A DNA stretch of 64,000 bases from Sva-07 sp963707515 (GTDB lineage Bacteria > Actinomycetota > Acidimicrobiia > Acidimicrobiales > Ilumatobacteraceae). The stretch spans positions 2,046,001 through 2,110,000 of the forward strand of contig CAVPQI010000001.1 in NCBI GenBank assembly GCA_963707515.1, given 5' to 3'. Under the pieces are notes generated by a model, which was not told the DNA's origin, ran no database searches, and worked only from the letters and a program-made list of their open reading frames with translations. This document shows positions 55,992-64,000 of this stretch, in pieces (position 1 is the stretch's first letter; every line of letters begins with the position of its first letter). The translations under genes and the position numbers were made by a program.

Positions 55992-56741
55992 TCAGGTCGT
56001 GCCGGCCTGCGCGGCGACGGCAGCCGCCGCCGCGGCGACCGCCTCGGCATCACCGAGGTACTCCGCGGACTGGAGCCGGAGCTGGTCGTCGAACGTGTAC
56101 TGCCGCGGCGCGCCGGTGGGGATGTTGATCCCCGCGATCTCGTCGTCGCCGATGCTCTCGAGATGCTTGAGCAGGGCACGCAGCGAGTTGCCGTGGGCGG
56201 TCACCAGCACGTCGAGGCCGGCCAGCAGCTGCGGCGCGATCGAGTCGTACCAGTAGGGCATGACCCGGGCGACGACGTCTTTCAGGCACTCGGTCGCCGG
56301 CAACACGTCGGGCGGCAGGTGGGCGTAGCGAGGATCGTGGCTGGGGTGCTCGGGGCTGTCGAGTGCGACGGGTGGCGGCGGCGTGTCGTAGCTGCGCCGC
56401 CACGCCTTGACCTGTTCGGCGCCGTGGCGTTCGGTGGTCTGCTTCTTGTCCAGCCCTTGCAGCGCGCCGTAGTGGCGTTCGTTCAGCCGCCACGACCGGG
56501 CGACCGGCAGCCACGGCTGGCCGAGGGCCTCCAGGGCCAGGTTCTGGGTGACGACGGCGCGCGTCTGCAGCGACGTGTGTGACGTGTCGAAGCGCAGTCC
56601 GGCATCGCGCATCGTCACGCCGGCGGCCGCCGCCTCGGCGCGACCGAGCTCGGTCAGCTCGACGTCGTGCCAGCCGGTGAACAGGTTGGCCAGGTTCCAC
56701 TCCGATTGGCCGTGGCGGAGGATCACGAGCGTTCCGGTCAT
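55992..56741 (-). CDS. gpmA: 2,3-bisphosphoglycerate-dependent phosphoglycerate mutase
   Basis: The 249-residue glycolytic enzyme carries the phosphohistidine motif LRHGQSEWN (His10), FTGWHDVELTELG, TSLQTRAVVTQN, NERHYGALQGLDK (catalytic Glu) and the second His in TAHGNSLRA. The length is normal (about 247-250). ATG 56741. An Ala-rich tail follows the conserved end. Confidence 0.96.
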   Translation of the reverse strand: MTGTLVILRHGQSEWNLANLFTGWHDVELTELGRAEAAAAGVTMRDAGLRFDTSHTSLQTRAVVTQNLALEALGQPWLPVARSWRLNERHYGALQGLDKKQTTERHGAEQVKAWRRSYDTPPPPVALDSPEHPSHDPRYAHLPPDVLPATECLKDVVARVMPYWYDSIAPQLLAGLDVLVTAHGNSLRALLKHLESIGDDEIAGINIPTGAPRQYTFDDQLRLQSAEYLGDAEAVAAAAAAVAAQAGTT

Positions 56742-56838
56742 GGTGCGATCGTAGGCGAGGTCGCTCGCAGCGCTCCGTGCGACCCGACACCGTGGTTCGG
56801 CATGCCGTCGTGAGTCCCCACCGTCGTAGTGTTCCGGC

Positions 56839-58578
56839 GTGCCGATCGCACCGTCACGCCCCTCGCCGTACGCCTTCGACCGGTATCTCCGGTACGACGA
56901 GCTGGTGGCGTGGATCGCCGAGCTGGCGGCCGCCAATCCCGACCTCGTCAACGTCGAGACCTACGGCCGGTCGTACGAGGGGCGCGACCTGCTGCTCGTC
57001 ACGGTGACCGACGCGACGACCGGCCCCCACGACACCAAGCCCGCCCACTGGGTCGACGCCAGCATCCATGCCGTCGAGCTGACCGCCACGGTCGGTGCCT
57101 GCTGGCTGCTGCAGCGTCTCGTCGACGGGCATCGTCACAGCGACCCGACGATCACCCGCGCCCTGTCGACGCGCACCTTCTACGTCGTGCCGCGGGTCAA
57201 CCCCGACGGGGCGGAGTGGGTGCTCGGCGACCGGCCTCGCTTCCGTCGTTCGAGCGTTCGACCGTGGCCACGCTCCGACGCCCACCGCTGGCCCGGCCTG
57301 CATCCGGAGGACGTCGACGGCGACGGCCGCATCCTGCAGATGCGCTTCGCCGACCCCGACGGCCCGTGGATCGGCCACCCGGACGACGCCCGCCTGCTCG
57401 TCCCGATCCCGCCCACCGGTGTCGACGACGGTGTCGCCCGCTACCGCCTGCTCGACGAGGGTGTCGTCGTCGACTACGACGGGTTCTCGATTCCCCAGGC
57501 ACCCCGTCCGGAAGGCCTCGATCTCAACCGCAACTTCCCGGCCGGATGGGGCCCCGGCGTCACCGGATCCGGCGACCATCCGCTGTCGGAACCCGAGATC
57601 GATGCCGTGGTTCGGGCGATCGTCGCCCGCCCCAACATCTGTGGTTTCAACGCCTTCCACACCAGCGGCGGGGTGCTGCTGCGGCCGTCGTCCACGATGG
57701 CCGACAACCGCCTCCCACCGGACGACGTGTGGGCGTGGACGCGCCTCGGCGAGATCGGCACCGAGCTCACCGGCTACCCCGTCCACTCGGTCTACGAGGA
57801 CTTCACCTGGGATCCGAGCGAGACGATGAGCGGTGCCTCCGACGACTGGGTGTACGAGCACCTCGGCATCTTCGGCTGGACGACGGAGTTCTGGGACGTC
57901 GTCCGGGCGGCGACCGGCGCCAAGCAGTCGACCCACTTCTGGTACACCGGACCGACCGACGCCGAACAGTTGGCGGTGCTGCGCTGGCTGGACGCGCGGG
58001 GTGCCACGGCGCCCCGCCACACCGGGTTCGTCGACTGGTACCCCTTCGATCACCCGCAGCTTGGCCGCGTCGAGCTCGGTGGCTGGAACGAACTGGCGGT
58101 GTGGACCAACCCGCCGCTCGATCTGCTCCACGGTGAGGTCGAACGCCACGCCGACTTCGCCGTGGCGCAGGCGCTCGCCGCTCCCTGCCTGGCGATCGCC
58201 CACACCGATGTCAGCCCCCTCGGTGCCGACGGCTGGCGGGTGACCGTCGGCGTCGCCAACACCGGCTGGCTGCCGACGACGGTCACGGCGCGGGCGCGCA
58301 CGCAAGCACTCGTCCGCCCGGTGTCGGCGGTCATCGAGTCGGCCGCCGACGGCTTCGAGGTCCTCGGGTCGCCGGCGCGGGTCGAGCTCGGCCAGCTCGC
58401 CGGTGCGTCGGCGGCGCGGTTCACGGATGGGCCCACCCGTACGGCCGACCGGGTGACCTGCTCGTGGATCGTCCGCGCTGCGGCCGGAACCGACGTGACC
58501 GTGACCGTCGAGCATCAGCGGGCGGGCACCGATCGCGTCACCGTGCGCCTCGACGAGCGCGCAACCGCAGCGACGTGA
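56839..58578 (+). CDS. M14-family zinc carboxypeptidase
   Basis: The 579-residue metallopeptidase shows the M14 motif HxxE in VDASIHAVELTATVG (zinc His and Glu, about residues 76-79), the substrate-binding RVNPDGAEW and DLNRNFPAGWG, and the third zinc His in NAFHTSGGVLLR. There is no signal peptide, so it seems cytoplasmic. The last ~150 residues form a beta-sandwich-like domain. GTG 56839. It is followed by the permease with a 4-base overlap. Confidence 0.9.
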   Translation: MPIAPSRPSPYAFDRYLRYDELVAWIAELAAANPDLVNVETYGRSYEGRDLLLVTVTDATTGPHDTKPAHWVDASIHAVELTATVGACWLLQRLVDGHRHSDPTITRALSTRTFYVVPRVNPDGAEWVLGDRPRFRRSSVRPWPRSDAHRWPGLHPEDVDGDGRILQMRFADPDGPWIGHPDDARLLVPIPPTGVDDGVARYRLLDEGVVVDYDGFSIPQAPRPEGLDLNRNFPAGWGPGVTGSGDHPLSEPEIDAVVRAIVARPNICGFNAFHTSGGVLLRPSSTMADNRLPPDDVWAWTRLGEIGTELTGYPVHSVYEDFTWDPSETMSGASDDWVYEHLGIFGWTTEFWDVVRAATGAKQSTHFWYTGPTDAEQLAVLRWLDARGATAPRHTGFVDWYPFDHPQLGRVELGGWNELAVWTNPPLDLLHGEVERHADFAVAQALAAPCLAIAHTDVSPLGADGWRVTVGVANTGWLPTTVTARARTQALVRPVSAVIESAADGFEVLGSPARVELGQLAGASAARFTDGPTRTADRVTCSWIVRAAAGTDVTVTVEHQRAGTDRVTVRLDERATAAT

Positions 58579-60377
58579 CGGCCGACGCCTGGATCACCCT
58601 CATCGTCCTCGTGGCGACGTTCGGGGTGCTCGCCTTCGACCGCATGCCTGCGGCCGCGGCGATGGGCGCCGCGGTCGGGGTGCTCCTGCTGACCAACGTC
58701 GTCGACGAGGGCGAGGCGTTGTCGGGTCTGTCGTCGAGTGCGCCGGTGACGATCGCCGCGCTGTACGTGCTCGCCGGCGCCGCCACCGTGACCGGCGCCC
58801 TGTCACCGCTGCTCGACCGGATCCTCGACGGTCGCAACTCGGGAGAACGGCATGAGCGGGACACGAGCAACGGCTCGCGGGCTCGGCTCGGCCGGCTGGC
58901 GATCGCCACCGGTGCGCTGTCGGCCGTGCTGCCGAACACGCCGTTGGTGGCACTCGCAGCCCCGCGCGTGGTCACCTGGTGCCGGCGGGCGGGTGTGTCG
59001 GCAGCGCCGTACCTGATGCCGCTGTCGTACGCCGCCGTGCTCGGCGGCGTCGTCACGGTCATCGGCACGTCGACCAACCTCGTCGTCTCCGACCTCCTCG
59101 CCGCCGAGGGTGGTGAACCGCTCGGCGTGTTCGAGATCACCGGGGTCGGCCTGCCCGTCGCCGCCGTGGGGATCGCCGTGCTGGTCGTCACCGCGCCCGT
59201 GCTCCTGCGCCATGCACGGCACGCGGTGCCGAGCGAGGAAGCCCCGGATCAGCGCTACACGATCGCCATGCGCGTCGAGGCCGGCGGCCCGCTCGTCGGC
59301 CGGACCGTCGACGGCGCCGGGCTGCGCCATCTCCACGGTGTCTTCCTCGCCGGCGTCGAGCGCGGCGGTGCGGTCGTCGCGGCTCGACCCGGGACGCTGC
59401 TCGGTGCGGGTGACATCTGCTACTTCGCCGGTGACGTCGCCGACGTCGTCGACCTGCTGGAGATCAATGGTCTGACGAGCGACGAGGACGCCCACCTCGT
59501 GGGCGCCGGGGACCGACCCGATGCCGGCCTCTACGAGGCGGTCGTGTCGGAGCGCTCGGAGCTGGTCGGCCAGAGCCTGCGCGAGGTCGGCTTCCGGGCG
59601 CGCTACGACGCCGCGGTGCTCGCCATCCGCCGTCACGACGACGACCTGCCGGGCAAGCTCGGCACGGTCGTCCTCCGCCCGGGTGACGTGCTGCTCGTCC
59701 TCGCCAGCCCGGAGTTCGAACGGCAGTGGCGCGGACACGGCGACTTCAGCGTGATCGCCGCCCACGATGCCCCGCCCCCGGTGCGGCGTCACGCCGCCGG
59801 CGCCGTGCTGGCGGCGATCGTCGGCATGGTCGCCCTCACCGTGGCCAACGTGCTCGACCTGATGGAGGCCTCGCTGCTGGCCGCTGCCGGGCTGATCGTC
59901 TTCCGGGTGATCAGTCCGAGCGAGGCCCGACGGGCGGTCAACCTCAACGTCGTGCTGACGATCGCCATGTCCGTCAGCCTCGGCACCGCGGTGTCGGTCA
60001 GCGGCCTGGCGGCCGAAATGGCCTCGGTGCTCGGCGAGCTCGGCGACCCGTTCGGCGACACCGGCCGGATCGTCGCGGTGCTGGCGACGACGATGATCCT
60101 GACCGAGCTGCTGTCGAACAACGCTGCCGCGGCGCTGATGGTCCCGGTGGCCACGGCGACGGCAATGGAAGCCGGCCTCGACCCGCGGTCGTTCGCCATC
60201 GTCGTGTTGATCGGTGCGTCGTGCTCGTTCCTGTCGCCGATCGGCTACCAGACGAACCTGATGGTCTACAGCCTCGGCGGTTACCGGTTCCGCGACTTCA
60301 CGATCGTCGGCGCACCGCTGACACTGGTGACGCTGATCGTCACCCCGATCGTCGTCCCGCTGGTGATCGGCGTCTGA
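58575..60377 (+). CDS. SLC13-family permease with two TrkA_C (RCK_C) domains
   Basis: The 600-residue membrane protein has the divalent anion/Na+ symporter fold: N-terminal half AWITLIVLVATFGVLAFDRMP and IGTSTNLVVSDLLA; middle cytoplasmic region with two TrkA_C domains (RVEAGGPLVGRTVDGAGL... and YEAVVSERSELVGQSLREVGFRARY); C-terminal half LLSNNAAAALMVP and FLSPIGYQTNLMVYSLGGYRF. The substrate is unknown (sulfate, citrate or other anions are typical). GTG 58575 overlaps the peptidase stop. It ends just before a 9-bp hairpin. Confidence 0.92.
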   Translation: MTADAWITLIVLVATFGVLAFDRMPAAAAMGAAVGVLLLTNVVDEGEALSGLSSSAPVTIAALYVLAGAATVTGALSPLLDRILDGRNSGERHERDTSNGSRARLGRLAIATGALSAVLPNTPLVALAAPRVVTWCRRAGVSAAPYLMPLSYAAVLGGVVTVIGTSTNLVVSDLLAAEGGEPLGVFEITGVGLPVAAVGIAVLVVTAPVLLRHARHAVPSEEAPDQRYTIAMRVEAGGPLVGRTVDGAGLRHLHGVFLAGVERGGAVVAARPGTLLGAGDICYFAGDVADVVDLLEINGLTSDEDAHLVGAGDRPDAGLYEAVVSERSELVGQSLREVGFRARYDAAVLAIRRHDDDLPGKLGTVVLRPGDVLLVLASPEFERQWRGHGDFSVIAAHDAPPPVRRHAAGAVLAAIVGMVALTVANVLDLMEASLLAAAGLIVFRVISPSEARRAVNLNVVLTIAMSVSLGTAVSVSGLAAEMASVLGELGDPFGDTGRIVAVLATTMILTELLSNNAAAALMVPVATATAMEAGLDPRSFAIVVLIGASCSFLSPIGYQTNLMVYSLGGYRFRDFTIVGAPLTLVTLIVTPIVVPLVIGV

Positions 60378-60405
60378 TCGGCCGAGGGGTCTTGCTCGCG
60401 ACGCG

Positions 60406-60430
60406 AGGCACCGCCTGACACGCGGTGCCT
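60406..60430 (+). terminator. 9-bp hairpin downstream of the SLC13 permease
   Basis: AGGCACCGC and GCGGTGCCT pair around a 7-base loop, 28 bases after the permease stop. No U-tract follows, so termination is likely but unproved. Confidence 0.45.
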
Positions 60431-60542
60431 GGCACGGCGTATCAATGCGGCAGGGGCGGCGAGGGAAGCGCCAGCGACGAGCCGCACACGGCGCGAGGAG
60501 GAAGCGCAGCGGTCGACGAGCCCGCAGCAATAGGGTGCGGAC

Positions 60543-61079
60543 GTGAAGTGGACCGTGCACGGCGAACGGACGATCTACGACAGCGAGTGGATGCGCCTGG
60601 CGCTGGTCGACGTCGAGTTGCCGAGCGGCAAGCGCTTCGAGCACCACGTGCTGCGGATGCCGGCTGCCGCGGCGGGCACGGTCGTCGACGACCCCGAGCG
60701 TGGGGTGCTGCTGCTGTGGCGACACCGCTTCACGACCGACACCTGGGGATGGGAGATCCCCGCCGGTCGCGTCGACGCCGGCGAGACGCCGATCGAGGCG
60801 GCGGCGCGCGAGACGCTCGAGGAGTCGGGGTGGCGCCCCGGGCCGCTGCGGCCGCTGCTGACCTACTTCCCGCACAACGGCACGAGCGACTCGGTGTTCC
60901 ACGTCTTCTCGGCCGTCACTGCCGAACACGTCGGCGACCCGACCGATCCCGACGAGGCCGAACGGGTCGAGTGGTTGTCGTGGGACGACGTGCGCGGTGA
61001 GATCGCCGGCGGCCGCGTCGGCGACGGCATGTCGCTCACCGGGCTGTTGCACCGCCTCGCCGTGGCCGACCGACGATGA
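60543..61079 (+). CDS. NUDIX hydrolase (ADP-ribose pyrophosphatase-like)
   Basis: The 178-residue enzyme has the complete Nudix box GRVDAGETPIEAAARETLEESGW (GX5EX7REUXEEXGU, about residues 75-97), preceded by WGWEIPAGR. Relatives of this type hydrolyse ADP-ribose or nucleoside diphosphate derivatives. GTG 60543. The stop codon is the first base triplet of a 62-bp tandem repeat. Confidence 0.9.
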   Translation: MKWTVHGERTIYDSEWMRLALVDVELPSGKRFEHHVLRMPAAAAGTVVDDPERGVLLLWRHRFTTDTWGWEIPAGRVDAGETPIEAAARETLEESGWRPGPLRPLLTYFPHNGTSDSVFHVFSAVTAEHVGDPTDPDEAERVEWLSWDDVRGEIAGGRVGDGMSLTGLLHRLAVADRR

Positions 61080-61301
61080 GCGAGCGGACCGAGGGGTGGG
61101 CCGTTGGCTCATCGCGCTGGAGTGGTCGTGTGTGGCGATGAGCGAGTGGACCGAGGGGTGGGCCGTTGGCTCATCGCGCTGGAGTGGTCGTGTGTGGCGA
61201 TGAGCGAGTGGACCGGGGGGTGGGCCGTTGGCTCATCGCGCTGGAGTGGTCGTGTGTGGCGATGAGTGGGTGGACCGAGGGGTGGGCCGTTCGCTCATCG
61301 C
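61075..61301. repeat. 62-bp tandem repeat, about 3.6 units
   Basis: Units begin at 61075, 61137, 61199 and 61261, each starting GATGAGCGAG or GATGAGTGGG, and are almost identical (1-3 changes). Each unit contains the inverted pair CGATGAGC / GCTCATCG, so each can form a hairpin. The array starts at the NUDIX stop and ends shortly before the cdd start. Short ORFs inside it only repeat the array. Confidence 0.93.
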
Positions 61302-61344
61302 GGTCGGCGCGCGATGAGCGGTCGCAGGTGGGAAACTCCGCGAC

Positions 61345-61749
61345 GTGACGAATCCGCCCCCCGATCTCCTCGCCGCTGCCGAGGCGGCGCGCGCCCAGGC
61401 CTACTGCCCGTACTCCGGTTACCACGTCGGCGCCGCGCTGCGCACCGTCGACGGCGCAGTGATCGTCGGCTGCAACGTCGAGAACGCCTCCTATCCGCTC
61501 GGCACGTGCGCCGAGGCGGGGATGATCGCGGCGATGGTGCTGGCCGGTGAGCGGATGATCGCCGAGGTCGTCGTGGTGACCGACGGCGATGTGCCGGGAA
61601 CGCCGTGCGGCGGCTGCCGCCAGCGGCTGCGCGAGTTCGCCGCCCTCGACGTCGTCGTCCACTCCGTCGCCGCCAGCGGGGCGGTGCTCAGCCGGACGCT
61701 CGGCGAGTTGCTGCCGGACTCCTTCGGCCCGGAGTTCCTCGACCGTTGA
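61345..61749 (+). CDS. cdd: cytidine deaminase
   Basis: The 134-residue homotetrameric-type enzyme converts cytidine and deoxycytidine to uridine and deoxyuridine. AYCPYSGYHVGAAL and the zinc site GTCAEAGM (Cys and catalytic Glu) plus TPCGGCRQRL (two zinc Cys) are all present. GTG 61345. The length is normal. Confidence 0.95.
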   Translation: MTNPPPDLLAAAEAARAQAYCPYSGYHVGAALRTVDGAVIVGCNVENASYPLGTCAEAGMIAAMVLAGERMIAEVVVVTDGDVPGTPCGGCRQRLREFAALDVVVHSVAASGAVLSRTLGELLPDSFGPEFLDR

Positions 61750-61754
61750 GCGAA

Positions 61755-61775
61755 GTTGAGTCTTGTCGACTCAAG
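61755..61775. promoter_or_regulatory. HAIR element (HspR operator) upstream of dnaK
   Basis: GTTGAGT-N7-ACTCAAG at 61755-61775 matches the HspR-associated inverted repeat consensus CTTGAGT-N7-ACTCAAG with one change. A possible promoter follows (TTGCGT at 61793 and TATCGT at 61816, 17-base spacer). HspR should repress dnaK until heat or unfolded protein draws DnaK away. Confidence 0.85.
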
Positions 61776-61918
61776 AAAATTGACGCTGAACGTTGCGTTG
61801 ACCTGTGTGGTCTCCTATCGTTGATCTCGTTCCGGGCTGTCCGGTCCGTATGTCGTCGGCCGCTCGGTCGCATCGTTCGAATCAGACACGCACATCGCAT
61901 CCGCAGAAGGAGTTCCAC

Positions 61919-63775
<1,857 letters not shown>

Positions 63776-63782
63776 GGCGGCG

Positions 63783-64000
63783 ATGAACGGCGACCCGAAA
63801 GACAACGACACGCCGACCGGCGCCACCCCGCCGGTCGGCGATGCCGACGGGGCAGGCGAGGTGTGGGCCGACGAGGCCAGCGAGCGCGCCAGCGAGGTCG
63901 ACGACGTGACCGGCTCGATCCCCCGACCCGACGCCACCGCCGACGCTTCGGAGCCCGACTGGTCCGACGTCGACGTCGCCGCCGTGCTCGCCGAGCGTGA
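63783..64000 (+). CDS. grpE: probable GrpE nucleotide exchange factor, 5' part only
   Basis: An open frame from ATG 63783 (MNGDPKDNDTPTGATPP) continues to the window end with an acidic N-terminal stretch of about 72 residues (ADEASERASEVDDVTG; EPDWSDVDVAAVLAER). GrpE proteins often have such acidic, poorly conserved heads, and grpE normally follows dnaK in actinobacteria, 8 bases here. The conserved core is outside the window, so the name rests on position. Confidence 0.65.
   Translation, partial: MNGDPKDNDTPTGATPPVGDADGAGEVWADEASERASEVDDVTGSIPRPDATADASEPDWSDVDVAAVLAER

Noticed and set aside
61075..61301. CRISPR array
   Set aside because: Units are contiguous with no unique spacers, and no cas genes are present.
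61166..61348. Short ORFs inside the 62-bp array coding repeated Trp/Gly/Ser peptides
   Set aside because: They only mirror the DNA repeat, with no RBS or family support.

Overview
The window is high-GC bacterial DNA with dense genes, many GTG starts, and 4-bp ATGA/GTGA stop-start overlaps. The gene content points to an actinobacterium: a GlgE/TreS-maltokinase trehalose-glucan cluster, an Rv0338c-like membrane Fe-S reductase, a mycobacterial-type bifunctional dCTP deaminase, and a dnaK operon behind an HspR (HAIR) operator. An Acidimicrobiia (Ilumatobacter-like) origin is my inference; no rRNA or other marker is present to prove it.

Region 1 (1-20.6 kb) is a catabolic and transport island. 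A haem-oxygenase-like diiron protein (TenA/PqqC type, cut by the window start), a SnoaL-like protein, a gamma-glutamyltranspeptidase, an MFS carrier, an ornithine-cyclodeaminase-type reductase, a HbpS/GlcG protein, an aldehyde dehydrogenase, an atypical SDR, a GntR/FCD repressor and a five-gene Opp/Dpp-type importer are arranged around three copies of one 13-bp palindrome, G(T/C)ATA-N3-TAT(A/G)C. Each copy sits in a divergent promoter region, so these genes look like one regulon of the GntR protein at 7835-8530. Two TauE/SafE permeases follow. Then comes a minus-strand operon encoding a YhfW-like FAD-Rieske oxidoreductase, a second paralogous GntR regulator and a DauA-like FAD amino-acid dehydrogenase. 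The substrate is unknown; a gamma-glutamyl or amine/amino-acid compound is my best guess. Several of these genes carry single frameshifts, all within the first ~14.4 kb.

Region 2 (20.6-31.7 kb) is mixed housekeeping: an SCO6745-family protein, a methyltransferase overlapping a MetV/MetF-like fusion, an orphan Mrp antiporter subunit E, tRNA-Gly(CCC), a ferredoxin, a PfkB kinase with a Rho_N-like tail, dcd, a CsbD-SRPBCC stress pair behind a SigB/SigF-like promoter, a DEAD-box helicase, an amidohydrolase and a topoisomerase IB.

Region 3 (31.8-49.1 kb) is an alpha-glucan/trehalose supercluster. treY (plus) converges on a minus-strand operon running glgX, glgE, treS-mak, malQ, glgB, treZ and a type II NADH dehydrogenase-like gene. 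It joins the GlgE route (trehalose to maltose to maltose-1-phosphate to glucan, with GlgB branching) to the TreY-TreZ route (glucan back to trehalose) and to GlgX/MalQ recycling. No glgC, glgA, glgP or otsAB is in the window.

Region 4 (49.2-64 kb) holds a tiny Pro-rich ORF, a small membrane protein, fumC-mgtC, the Fe-S reductase, divergent ohr/ohrR, a cyclic-nucleotide-binding protein, gpmA, an M14 peptidase, an SLC13/TrkA_C permease, a NUDIX hydrolase followed by a 62-bp minisatellite, cdd, dnaK and the start of a probable grpE. Long inverted repeats without clear T-tracts lie at several gene ends.
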